Part shown: piece by piece, positions 14,144 to 25,261 of the stretch
Position numbering within the stretch: position 1 is the stretch's first letter
Layout: every line of letters starts with the position of its first letter
Source of the DNA: Plantago elongata
Taxonomy: Eukaryota > Streptophyta > Magnoliopsida > Lamiales > Plantaginaceae
DNA length: 27,868 bases
Direction of reading: 5' to 3'
Assembly: GCA_036897095.1 (NCBI GenBank)
Contig: JAYMSP010001892.1
Location: 1 to 27,868, forward strand
The notes under the pieces: model-generated
Told to the model about the DNA's origin: nothing
The model's database searches: none
The model's input: the letters and a program-made list of their open reading frames with translations, nothing else
Made by a program: the position numbers and the translations under genes

Positions 14144-17100
14144 CTAGACATTTCTACACAAGTCATCGCTATCTCTGGTCCTGATTTCGCAATGAGATTG
14201 GAGAATGTTGATCATTGCATTAGCTCTCATCAGTTCAATCTTTAGGGTCTCCTTCTCCATGGAGACTTTCATGATCTCAGTCTCCAGATTGTGGATAAAT
14301 TTCAGGTATCCTGGAGGCACAGACTTCTCAAGGTTGGATGAATCAAGAGTAGGCGCTTTCGAGGCCGGTTGGCTTTCTTTCGGCTCTAATAAACTGAACT
14401 CCAGAGGTGGAGGAGAATAATCTTTCGTCATCATCAAAGTAGGAGGATTTTGGCTAGTTGTAGTTGAGTCTTCCGATCCGTTAGCATTGCTGCTGTTCGG
14501 ATCATCATGCTTGGCTCTTTTACTACTGGTCTGGCCTAAAGAGAGGAGTTCATGATCCTCAGATGTCTCCCTCTTGCACAGGAATGGGAGACTTGGTGAC
14601 ACAACTGGTCCCTCAACCTGGAGAGGAGCCATACTGAGAGTGGGAGCATCCTGTCAAACACAAACTAATAAATAAATAATATTCCACTGCAATGCCTTGG
14701 TCAGTCAAAAGAATGCAAATGTCACACTACTTCACGATCAAATGTAAATGAAGTTTAAGCTTCAATCACTCCTTTGTACACAGACCATACTCTTATACGA
14801 AACCGACTGATACATACATCAAGCTGCAAATATTTCAACAAATCATTAATTTAATTGAACTGAAGTAGTCATTGTGTAGAGAATGAGACAAGTTTAATAC
14901 TCTAATTATTCATAATACTCCGGTCTAGCATCATGGTTGATCACAGACTAGTGGCAACAACAGTTTCTTTCCTGAATGAATTCAACCAAAAAAAAAATCA
15001 AGCAGATACAATGACCTTCAGTAACTAGGATACAGATTTATTCATTGAAAGTATCATTTTCCTGAATGGTAAATATTCTTTTTAACTAGATGGTTTCAAG
15101 AATAGTATGACTGAGTATTCCTCTCGATCAATTGATTGAAAAAACAACTGGTTACTACACATTTGTTGGCAGATCAATCAAACATGAGAAACACTTACCT
15201 CCAACAGCTCCAGAGTATCCCTTTGAAATTAGCACTGTGTTTTTAAATCAGACTTGATAATAGGAATATATGCAAGTAAAAGTTTTCCCTAAAAATATTA
15301 GTGGACAAACTCCTACATTGGGCATTATAATGCACTTGTGAAAATCCCATCTCAGCGAGTGAGCAGATAATGACAGGAAATGTGTTCACACAAAGCTCAA
15401 CTGGATCCATATGGATCCAATGTCAAATATACAGGACCGCCTTACAGAACAAATACAACTAGCAAGATCAAATTAACTTCAGAAGCATAAATGTGCTGAA
15501 AGGAGATATACCAGAAGCTGTTCTGAATTACCAAGTTTATGATTGATTGGTTGGAAACAGAGAGGTCTGTATTAGCACACTATATTTCAAATAGAGCAAA
15601 GATAATATTCCAATAGAAAGAACAAAATGACTTAATTGTGTTAAGCATGTGACAATGGTGCCTCCTCCAAATGTCACTGTATGTTTCAAATGGATATATT
15701 TCACCGTTGTGTGCAAAGGGAGAAGGAAGTTGGGTTATGCAGCTTTGTAACAAGATGTACAAGAATCGCGACACACATGATTTTATAAAATTCGGTTGCA
15801 GCATAGTCGGGTAAAAAGGTATTATATAAACCTCTTTTTTTTTAAAGAAACAACGCCTGAGAACATTATTTTCTTAAACAACAAGGAATGATATAAAATG
15901 TAGTTAATTATATATTCACAAACACAGAAGCGGAAATTTATAGCCAGCTTAAATGCAAACACAATATGGGTAAGCCACGTGTAAAGAGAAGAAAGGTCAG
16001 ATAACAGACCTGGTCGGTGTCAACTCGTTCGTCATCACCATTACCAGCATCATCTTCAGCGTCACCTCCCGGAATCATGAGCGGTGCATTGTCATCCCAT
16101 TCCTCTTCAACAAAAGGGGCATATCGATCACCATTGGGTGGACCAAGACCACTCTTTTGGAAGATTCTACACAGCACAAAGGCATCCTGTCTCCCACAAA
16201 ACAACAAAGTGGAATTCGTTTAAAGATTTGCGACCCTAAAACAAAGTTTCACGATAAATAACATTACAAGAATCCGGAAAGGGGTGCTTGCGTATCTGGA
16301 ATGTTTTCTAAGTAATGACGTGTGCTATAAGCACTTACTAGATGTGCCAAAAACAACAAAGTTTGCAAAAATAGTGTTGAACTTTGAACGTATTCAAATA
16401 TTTAATTTTTGGAAGGTCAACTGAAATTTTGTCTTGAAAACGGCACAATCCCAACTTTCCAAAACAAATCAGTTAGAATAGGCAATTCTACGCTAGTTAA
16501 TGCAAACCAACAATGAACGTGAAGCAGAAACAGCATCCGGACCTGTGAAACCCCAGCATTTTCCAACTCTGAGTCACACAACCTGTACTCGTGCATAACC
16601 CAGTTAGTCCTCTTCCCGTCCGGAGCTCGCCCGCTGTGGAACACAAGAGTTTTCTTCATTCCTATAGTTGCATTCTTATGGCGCACAGGTCGATCTTTCC
16701 CAGTAGCCTTCCAATACCCTTTCCCAGTAGCACGATTGAGCCGAGAACCATTGCCATACTTCCTATCTACAGGGCTGAAGAAGTACCATTCCAGATCTCT
16801 CGTTTTCAGAGATGAATACACTTTTCAAGACGAAAAACCACAATCCATTAGCAAAATTGATACGCAAATTCAGTTACACACACACACATACACACATCTA
16901 TATATGCAGGAGTGAAGATGACACATTCCAGGACACTCAAACACCTTCATATTCCCTGATTACACACAGTCACACACACACAAAACCAACACCACATCAG
17001 AATTCCATACAGAATACAATTGACATTCAAACGATGCATCACCACAAAGCCTCAAACCATTCCAGCAATCTGAATCCCAAAGACTGAAACTTTACATCAA

Positions 17101-17491
17101 AAACATCAAAACAAATTAATAAAACTGACCAGAAACTGATAGGAGTCACACACAACTAAGAAGATTACCACACCCAAATATCGACAAAACAATTCAACCA
17201 GAATAAAAACCCAAACTTTACCTAAAAAACTAAAACTCCAACCAAGAAATGAAAAGGGTTGATACAAGAATCAGATAGAAGGAGGTTTTTACCAGCAAGC
17301 TCCCAAGGCTCAGATTTATAGACATCAATTTCAGTGACAGCTTGAAACCTGAAGGGTTTTCCACAAGCCTTCCTCCTCAAGTAATACCTGACCAACTCCT
17401 CATCAGTCGGATGAAACCTGAAACCGGGAGCCAGTGAGGTCGGCGGAGGAGCACCGACGCCGGCCGGAGCCGCCACCATCTCTTGAGACAT
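14144..17491 (-). CDS. NAC052: NAC transcription factor, NAC050/NAC052 type with C-terminal coiled coil
   Basis: Four exons on the minus strand: 17491-17293, 16820-16543, 16186-16010, 14650-14144. They join in frame to 386 aa. The NAC domain (about 20-170) shows [75 protein letters not shown] and [11 protein letters not shown]. After it come YAPFVEEEW, a low-complexity acidic stretch, a basic patch SSKRAK (about 260-265), a PLEFSLLE motif (about 300-308) and a helix predicted to coil (about 333-369, with [23 protein letters not shown]). The LEFSL motif and terminal coiled coil match NAC050/NAC052, nuclear repressors that in Arabidopsis recruit the H3K4 demethylase JMJ14. No membrane segment is present. 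The protein is shorter than I expect for the family between the acidic stretch and PLEFSLLE, and intron 3 is long (1.36 kb), so an extra exon is possible. Confidence 0.9.
15199..15234 (-). other. Candidate cryptic or poison exon in NAC052-like intron 3
   Basis: This 36-nt segment is bounded by AACACAG on its 5' side and a strong GAG|GTAAGTG donor on its 3' side. Read in the gene's phase it gives TGC TAA, then an open run ending DTLELLE. Including it would stop translation just after the acidic stretch and remove the coiled coil. It may instead be a decayed exon or chance. Confidence 0.3.
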
Positions 17492-17569
17492 ATCCAACTC
17501 AGATTCGGAATCTAAAAAAAAACAAGAATAAAAACACCAAGAAGAAGAGAAAAGAACAGAACAGAACAA

Positions 17570-17614
17570 TTAAGGGAGGCTGATGCTCTCCCCTTTACAG
17601 GAAACTAAATACAT
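17570..17614 (-). other. Upstream ORF of 14 codons before the NAC052-like gene
   Basis: An ATG at 17614 opens a short frame (MYLVSCKGESISLP) ending in TAA at 17570, about 80 nt before the main start at 17491. It lies in a C/T-rich stretch likely to be 5' leader. A possible leader intron could end at the T-rich tract before 17511 (TTTTTTTTAG), which would change the spacing. Whether it is translated is unknown. Confidence 0.45.
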
Positions 17615-17644
17615 ATAAATATGCTGCAAAAAGGCCAGATATGG

Positions 17645-17664
17645 GAAGAAGAAGAAGAAGAAAA
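17645..17664 (-). repeat. (CTT)n run in probable leader or core promoter
   Basis: The plus strand shows tandem GAA, so it is CTT in the direction of the NAC052-like gene. Such tracts are common near plant transcription starts. Confidence 0.6.
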
Positions 17665-18589
17665 GAGAGTGAAATCTTGAATGGGTAAGAACAAGAAGAT
17701 TACAAGGCAAGTAAAGGTTTTTATTTATTTTAATTATTTATTTATTTTGTGAAGTGAAATAGTACTGGAGATGGAATGAAATGATAATATTGGGATTGGT
17801 CTTGCCCATGGGTTAGCAAAGAAGAGTGTGGTGATACTTGCTTGACACGGAAATCGAAAATCAGAGAGGCGTACTGTGTTAGGCTTAGCTGTTTCTCATT
17901 GTTTCTTGCTATTCCTATTCTTTCTTGTTTGATTGATGTTCACTCTTTTACGTAGTCATCCTTTACTATAAGGTTATTACCAACAACCACCTAAAAAGAT
18001 TGGTTAGGTTAGGTTAGCTTTTGTTTATGAATTCCATTTCGTGGACAGATGATGGCTTTACCCGTCGAAGTTTAGAGGGGGATCAGTTAATTTTAATTCG
18101 TTTAAAATAAATAAAAAGTCATTGTGAGATTTTGTACGTGAATGCATTTATGTTGTACATTGAATTAATAAGGTAAACGACTAAAGGGAAGTAACGAATA
18201 TGATTATTGTCAGAGTTATTTTGAGATGATTGTCGGACTATTGTCAATCAAATAATTAACGATAGAATTTTCTTTCAATTATTTGATTTCCACTATTCAG
18301 ATGACCATAAACTTTTCTCTTTCTCAAAATCAATAAAACGAGGAGTTTGACATGTAATTACGAAGGATATGAAGTTAGACAAGTTGATTTACATTTTTTT
18401 TTAAGGTAAGTAATTTGACATCTGAATTAATAAGTGACAATTGTCAACGGAAAGTTAGAAAGGATAGATCGCAACATTATTTCGATGACAAATCATGCTA
18501 TAAAAATCAGTAGCATTTATCAAAGTATGTCATCGTAGAGAATCATAGCTAACGGCTTTGCAACTGTCGAATTTTGAACTCTCTATATG

Positions 18590-18727
18590 TTGATATTATT
18601 ATACAACTGCCAACTTTATTAACTACTTATTTATCTTACATTATTATTTTTCTTCCATGTTATTAACTTCTCTCTTAATATTTATGTCCGGTCTCATAAG
18701 AAGATGAATTCGAGATGGAGGGAGTAT
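18590..18727. mobile_element. Stowaway-like MITE fragment, right half
   Basis: The stretch ends in GATGGAGGGAGTA, the typical right end of plant Stowaway-type elements, preceded by the usual AT-rich body and AAGATGAATTCGAGATGG. No matching CTCCCTCCGTC left end was found upstream, so the copy looks truncated or badly eroded. Confidence 0.4.
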
Positions 18728-19216
18728 TTGGGAACAATGTTTCACCAACCAATCATATAAGTACACGGAATCATATTCCTATCTTACAAATTGCTTCAAC
18801 TTTTGATGTTGCCACTACATTATTTACATGTTTATCCAACTAAAATATTGACCCAAATAACAAATATCATTTTCAATCCCTTTTCTTCAAGTAGAATCAG
18901 TTACCATTGAGTGACACTTGCACACATTTTTCGGCCAAGTGGAATTACTATTGTGTGCAATAGAAGTTGAATTGGGAAGGCAGTGGACCAGATGGATAAG
19001 ATTTGAGTTTGATTAGAGAAAAAATCAGGGTAGAAAGTGTAATATCAGTGAAGAAGGAGGATGTAGATATAAATAAAAAAAGAAAAAAATTGAAAACGTG
19101 AGAAATAGGGATAACTTTACAGCTTGAGGGTCAAATATGAATTATTCTGATGATTAATGTCTTCCTCTCATTTGGGCTAAGCTATATTAAAGCAGAGTAC
19201 TGATGCAAAGTGAACC

Positions 19217-19220
<4 letters not shown>

Positions 19221-19265
<45 letters not shown>
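19221..19265. repeat. (TA)n microsatellite
   Basis: About 45 bases of near-perfect TA repeat with one G interruption near the right end. Confidence 0.9.
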
Positions 19266-20100
19266 GATTCTGTTCAACAATCACCCTATTTTAATTTAGT
19301 TCCAAAATATTAGTATCAAATTTCAAACAAGAATTAATTTCATACTACAATTATATTTCATTAAATTACATGATAAGCATATGTATTAATATAATTTTGT
19401 TATATGTTTTATTGTTTTAATTTAAAATTAATATATATAGGTAAATTTGACCATAAAAAAAGTGAAATGTAGTCACTGTTTTAGCAAAGTTAAAGAACTT
19501 ATAGCCCAGATAGTAGACAGTGCGGAAGTTGTGAGTCATAACTCCCACCATTAATTATATACTTGTCTGGGATTTGGAATTAAATTAAATTACTAATTAT
19601 GTGAATATAAATAATTATGTGAATATAAGGTGATTTAAAAGTAAAGTGTGGTGGGATAGGAGCAAATTAATTATATAATATTCACCGTTTAAAAAAAATA
19701 AATTCAATACGTTTATATAACATTTACTTTATTAAACTTAACTATTTACATATGAGAGGTAATAATTTACAGTAAAATTAATTATTCGACACAATTTGTT
19801 TACGTAAAAAGAAAATTCGATCTAAATTACCATTTTTACGGTGATATGATAACCTACATTCCAAACAATCGGCAGCTCTCCACCATTTTCTTGGGTTTTA
19901 ACTTCAATTAATGTGTTCCGGCAAATTAATTATAGTGTCCATCTGCCTAAATAGCTCAAATTGGACATGCAGCCTCTAATTAGTTTGGAAAGTTGTTGTG
20001 TTTGTTTGACGTAAGGGCCAAACTTGAACTTACCAAACCAACTAGTACAAGTTGTACAACGATGTATATACATACCAGTTACCACGTTTTTAATGAATTA

Positions 20101-20350
20101 GGTGTTGATTGGAGTAGCATTCAAATGTATATTTAGATGTTATTTTGAGGATTTTATGTTTGTTATGGCATTTAAATACCGAAGATTGAAATGGGTCTAC
20201 AGTAGCAACATTTTTCTCTATTTATATACATATAATACCCTATCCAATTACAATCCTATACCAAACACAATTTTAACAATACCACTACAATTCCAATCAC
20301 TATTCAGACATTTAAATCGAGGCATTTAAGTCTCATGCCGATCAGTCCCC
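20101..20350. mobile_element. Tourist-like MITE, family B copy 2 (inverted)
   Basis: Its full 250 bp matches the reverse complement of 1588-1839. It starts GGTGTTGATTGGAGTAGCAT, shares GTTATGGCATTTAAAT and a GAAGATTGAAATGG block, and ends GCCGATCAGTCCCC. It is flanked by TTA on the left and TGA on the right. The ends have drifted (GGTGTTGATTGG against GGGGCTGATTGG). The open frame inside is not a gene. Confidence 0.75.
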
Positions 20351-22410
20351 TGAACATGCAAAATGTGCTACAGAACTATCTTAACAACATCGCGGAATCA
20401 AGGGCTATATACGAAATACGATTAAAAATGATCGATGATGGCATATGAATATTTACGAATTTCAATAACGCTCCACTCTCAGCCGATTACTTCATCGACA
20501 ATATATTCATCAGTTAATCGAAATCACATATTCAATTCACACCGGATCGGAACACGGATGTTGATAAACACGTACAAGATAGTAAGAATACATAGCAGAA
20601 GGGTAGAAGCATTGATGAAGCTACAGAACAAATTTCCTGTTCCATATGCAGACTTAATTTCGCCACTTGATGATGTATAGAGCATGAGAGTGACACATGC
20701 ATGTGTATATGTATTATGAACAGTAGTAGTAATGTGAACTGGATTTATCTATCTATAAATGTATGTTACGTAATATTTGTAATTAATAATTTTGTTGTTG
20801 TTGTTTTGTAATTAATGGTGATGGAGTGCAAGTAAAGCAATGTGATTGCCCGTCCGTTAAGAAACCTTTTTCTTCCCTTTCCTTTGTTTTCAAGGACTAG
20901 TTTATTGCAACTCTTGCCGCCTTCACCTTCACTTTCTTTCTTTTAATTATTCTTACTTAATTATTGTGCTATGATCATCACTATATAAAATGTGTGAACA
21001 CCTTTTTATTGTATATTGTTATATTACAAATTCATTTTATAAGTAATTTATCGAGTATAATATTAGCTCATTTGGATTCATTGTATATAATGATAAATTG
21101 TGTCCCTATCAACCGAATCGTCATGCCGATCATGAATGACTCAAGTATCTATGTAAATAGTACACTGCAAAATATATATCCACTATTAGTTTTAACCATC
21201 TATTATTGACTGACTGGGATAGAATTTGAATGGGAAGATAGCCGTATCATCAGTATGACAAACAACCCCTAGATCTCTCGTCAATTGTTTAGTCATCTTT
21301 CACCTTTAACATAAGGAAGATGGATGTAGAGGATAACCGGCCCTCACTTAGTAATTTATATTGACGAGGAACAAAGGCATCCGGATGGAATTTACCCTCA
21401 CCGCTACAGAAAAAGTCTATGATTAGGTTGTGTCATCTTCAACTGAATTTTACTAAATTTAATTGAACTGAAATAATGTATAAATTATAACTAAGCCGAC
21501 CTAACTGAAATGAAGTAATTTTAAGTTGAAAAGAATACCGTCATACGTTAATATTAATTTACTCGTGAATGATCTATTTGCAATAAGTTAATTATTAGCT
21601 TATGTTATCAGTTTGGCCTATCATTTACTATACATTAGTCTTGGTGAACATAGTTGTAGTGGGAAGAAGATTATGACAGGCCTCGCATAAATTCTAAACA
21701 AGATTACAATATTTTTGGATGTAATAAATAACTTTTGATGCAAGACAAGGTGAAACGTAGATGGTTCTTAACTTGAACAAGGAAGCCAAAAAAGAAACAT
21801 GATTGAATTGTGGACGTTGAAATGGGGGGCACTACTTTGATCCCACAAGTAATGCCGATGACGGATATATATGAAAGATGAAACAGTTTCGTGTGTAACT
21901 CACATGACTTGTTTGAGAGTACTTTTTTCTAAAATTAATAAAGATAAGAATTATTATTAATTTTATAACGATTATATATATTTCAAAGTACTGTACACCT
22001 AAATCTCTTTATATTTTCTATAGAAATCACCTAAATCTCCTCATGTCTCCAATTTCCATCGGGATTTTAAGTATGCACATCATCTTCCTCACCATAACTT
22101 CATTCCACTGCACCATCTTATGCCGTACATATTCGTTTATATTGGATATAACATATATATATATGTTTCATTTTCATTTGTTCCTTTAATTCTTTCTACG
22201 TACTTATAAATAATGTTGATGTAAAGATTTAAGTGCTATTATTTTATTTTACATTTTAAATTGTCATGATAGTTTTTTTATAAATTTATTAAAAGTATCT
22301 TATGCGAGTATATTAAGTATAAAATTGTACTTATTTATCAGAAAAGTCTAATGGATAAATAAACTGGAATGTGAGAATATTCACATATACATACATGCAT
22401 GTATTATGTA
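20351..22410. other. Intergenic region, no intact gene
   Basis: One coding-like stretch, 20435-20680, is listed separately. Otherwise this is AT-rich spacer without RNA genes or clear repeats. Confidence 0.45.
20435..20680 (+). pseudogene. Exon-like ORF of unknown origin
   Basis: This 81-codon ATG frame ends in TAG. Its last third (from about 20598) looks more protein-like than its surroundings, with basic and hydrophobic residues and an ending NKFPVPYADLISPLDDV. An acceptor-like ACATAGCAG sits just before that part (about 20594-20602). I do not recognise a family. It could be a last exon of a lost or unannotated gene, a small orphan gene, or chance. Confidence 0.2.
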
Positions 22411-22635
22411 CTTCATCCGTTCTGTTTATAACGAAATATTTTTTATATGTATATTTTTTAATAAAAATATGTAGTATGTGGTTAAGGAATGAGTTTGAGA
22501 TAGAAAAGTATGGGTCTAATAATATGTAGTTAAAAATGAGTTGTATTGTAGATTATTTTTATAAATAAAAATTATTTCACTTTAATGGGACGTTAAAAAA
22601 ATAATTTAATTTGAACGAAACGGAAGAAAGGAAAG
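22411..22635. mobile_element. Stowaway-like MITE
   Basis: An element of about 225 bp flanked by TA on both sides (22409-22410 and 22636-22637). The left end is CTTCATCCGTTCTGTT. The right end, reverse-complemented, contains CTTTCTTCCGTTTCGTT. The body is AT-rich and non-coding with the usual AATGGGACGTT block near the right end. TA target sites and TCCGT-type ends fit the Tc1/Mariner-derived Stowaway group. Confidence 0.65.
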
Positions 22636-22637
22636 TA

Positions 22638-23161
22638 TGCAATAATATTTGATACTAGTAGTATTTATAAGAATGTCTCATTTGTAATTATTTGATTGAG
22701 AGTATCTTTCATGCTCTTAATTCATATTACTAAAATTTTACCCGACTTCCAAAAAAGAAATTAAGAGTGAAGATAAACACACACATAAAGGAAATTAAGG
22801 CAAGTTGGGTTTGATTGTGACCCACGGGATAAATATTTGAAAAGTCAAAGTTGACTGCCGGAGACAAAATGTCTAACTTTAATTGTTATCAAGCTTAAGC
22901 CTTAAAGTGAAGTTATGACAATTAACAAGTCATTTCCCCAATCTCACATTCTCATCAAGATTATAATCTCGCCGTCTCAATTTTAAATTCCAATCCACTT
23001 CATTAAACATTTTTCTCCTAAAATCGTATACTTAAAAAGCTGAAGTATATATCCCAATTATCAATATATCTCATTTTCCGTTTATTTATTCCAACTTGCA
23101 TTTTGAAATCATTTTAAGTAGTTATATAAATTCTCCTTCAAATTCATATATAATTTGATGT
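22638..23161. other. AT-rich intergenic spacer
   Basis: I see no gene, RNA or defined repeat in this stretch. Confidence 0.5.
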
Positions 23162-23635
23162 CAGTGACGAATTAAGAAGTATATTTCATATAAATCGAAT
23201 TTTAATTTATAATTTTCACGACTCAAATATATTTATCATTTTAGTACAATATGCAAGGATATTTATCATCATTTATTGCATAACATGAATATATATATAT
23301 TTAAAATTAATTTTTTTATGTGTTTATAAATTTTTTATGAAATATTATAAGGTGGGTATGCAAGAATATTTTTGATACCTTTAGAAAATTAAGAATTTTG
23401 GAAAAATAAAGGAAAAAAATAGTAAAGTGAAGTTAAATTTTGAAACACTAGTAAAGAAGTCAGGATTAGAACCTACGACTTGAAAGTTAGTTTCAACATA
23501 TACAATCACTCGGCTGCTAATAATGTTTGTCACACTTATAGGTAGATAATGTATACTAACTTATTCATTTTAATTATTTATTTTTATTTTGCACCACTTA
23601 TTCAAAGTCGAAGGCAAGTTGATGATCCGTCACTG
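23162..23635. mobile_element. Putative hAT-like non-autonomous element
   Basis: A 474-bp segment bounded by CAGTGACGAATTAAGAAG on the left and GATCCGTCACTG on the right, whose reverse complement is CAGTGACGGATC. The flanks TTTGATGT and TTTAATAA match at 5 of 8 positions, a possible decayed 8-bp target duplication. The interior is AT-rich with no coding frame. Confidence 0.5.
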
Positions 23636-24450
23636 TTTAATAAGACGTTGCATTTGAAATCGATACAAAATTATCAAATAAACAAGAGTGTTGATGCTTT
23701 GTCGAGGAATATCAAAATGAATTAAGTTTTAATTCATACAAACCACTAAGGGTTAATGATATACAATTTAATATACAAAATTAAACTAAATGTATTTTTT
23801 AGATTACTCAATGGGGAGGAAGACACGACAATATTTTCCTTAAGTTCCTAAAATGAAAATCAGACAGTACTGAATAGTACAAATAGATTTTCGATCTTAT
23901 GTGGGTGCAAGTCAAAATTTGAGTACACAATTCGAAAGTGTTCCCACTAGAATGTTAATTACGTTATCCCATTTTGTTGCTTTGATTTGATTTGTTTGTT
24001 ATATTTTAATTGTTGGTTGTTGTTGTTATCATCTTTCCATCTGGGGGAGGTTAAAACGTGGTTGGCCGGTGATCTTTCACATTTGAATCTCTCCTATTCT
24101 TCTCCTACCACCTTGATATCCGGTGTTCCGATTATCAATTTTAACTCGAATTTGTAAGTGTAATCAAATATTTTATTCCAATACATTATAATAAGTTTCT
24201 ATATATTTCATATATTCGGTATTTAAAAAGGAATATAACATTTAAATTATAATATATATTTTGTTTGTATAAAAGAACGCCTTATATGTTATAACGAGTA
24301 CAATTTCAATTTAAGGTCAACCATATCCTACACACTCCAAATGAAGTGAGTGAGAGGTGACATTATATTCCATTCTCAAGTTTTACTTGATGAGGTTGGT
24401 GTCGATCGGAGCCAGTAAGATGTGGCATTACAATTCAGTTGATCAATCAC
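23636..24450. other. AT-rich intergenic spacer
   Basis: I see no gene, RNA or defined repeat in this stretch. Confidence 0.5.
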
Positions 24451-24453
24451 TTA

Positions 24454-24612
24454 GGGGCTGATTGGTATAGAATTTAAATGGGCATTTGGATGGACTTTGG
24501 TGAAAATGTGTTTGTAATGGAAATGAAATGGGGGTATTTGAAGTGTATTTTAGGCCTAATCAATGTTCATCGAGTCAAATGGACCGATTACAATTGTTTC
24601 CCAAACAGCCAG
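24454..24612. mobile_element. Tourist-like MITE, family A copy 2 (inverted)
   Basis: A 159-bp element flanked by TTA on both sides (24451-24453, 24613-24615). Its ends are GGGGCTGATTGG and, reverse-complemented, CTGGCTGTTTGG. Its reverse complement aligns along its whole length with 948-1105. It abuts the next element, sharing the middle TTA. Confidence 0.75.
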
Positions 24613-24615
24613 TTA

Positions 24616-25080
24616 GTGAATGTTTGAGATAAAATCAGAATGAGTTCCATTTGAATGGATAAATAATTACCACATTGTAGTGGGATGGTTAAACTAGTGT
24701 TTGGTATATAATTATAATGGCGTAGACTGTTGTAGGTTTGTTATATAAGTTGTATAAGAGATAAATGATTGGTGTAAATATGATGGGATGATTTTGTAGG
24801 TTTATTATGTAGACTGTGTAAGAGATAAATAATTGATATAAGTAAGATGTGATGGTTTGTAGGTTTATTGTATATGCTGTGTAAGGGATAAATGATTGGT
24901 GTGAATAAAATTTAAATGGTTTTGTAGGTTTTTATATAGATTGTATTTTTAGTTATTATTATCAAAACAAAAATGGCAATTGAAATGCATCCAATTAAAA
25001 TGTCAAAGCAAACACAAATTTAATTCAAATCCAACTAAAATTAAAATAAAACACACTTAAATCGTATGCCACTCCAACCC
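24616..25080. mobile_element. Tourist-like MITE related to family B, expanded by internal repeats
   Basis: This element is flanked by TTA at 24613-24615 and TTA at 25081-25083. The right end, reverse-complemented, reads GGGTTGGAGTGGCATACG, close to the family B end GGGCTGATTGGCATGCG. The left end GTGAATGTTTGAGAT is a weaker match. The inner block (CATTGTAGTGGGATGG ... GTGTTTGGTATA ... GTTTGTTATATA) matches 1640-1720. A 64-bp minisatellite makes it about 200 bp longer than its relatives. Confidence 0.6.
24732..24955. repeat. Minisatellite of about 64 bp, roughly 3.5 units, inside a MITE
   Basis: Units begin with GTAGGTTT at 24732, 24796, 24859 and 24924, giving spacings of 64, 63 and 65. Each full unit contains GTAAG(A/G)GATAAAT or a near copy (first unit ATAAGAGATAAAT). 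The last unit is partial. Confidence 0.85.
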
Positions 25081-25261
25081 TTAACAATTTGCATCGGTGC
25101 AGTTAACGATGACCAATGTCTAACTCTAACCTACATATTGACAACACAATGTTCGATTTTGAGTACGACCATCACGAATTTGCTTACGTAATAAACCAAA
25201 ACTACTCATAACATATCAGTGTGTAGGTTTACAACAATACCAGAAATTGTATGCTGATTGA

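Larger units (their letters stand above)
17665..20100. other. Intergenic region upstream of the NAC052-like gene
   Basis: I see no gene here. It holds a one-ended Stowaway-like fragment (about 18590-18727), a long TA microsatellite (19221-19265) and an 18-bp direct repeat (TAATTATGTGAATATAA twice, near 19592-19628). Proximal promoter elements of the NAC052-like gene must lie in its left part, but none stands out. Confidence 0.45.

Noticed and set aside
15580..15804. Minus-strand ORF within NAC052-like intron 3, tested as a missing exon
   Set aside because: It lacks suitable splice sites in phase and encodes a hydrophobic, Cys-rich sequence unlike NAC C-terminal regions.
17492..17569. N-terminal extension of the NAC052-like frame
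   Set aside because: It begins with TTG, not ATG, and reads through a C/T-rich leader. The ATG at 17491 fits the family.
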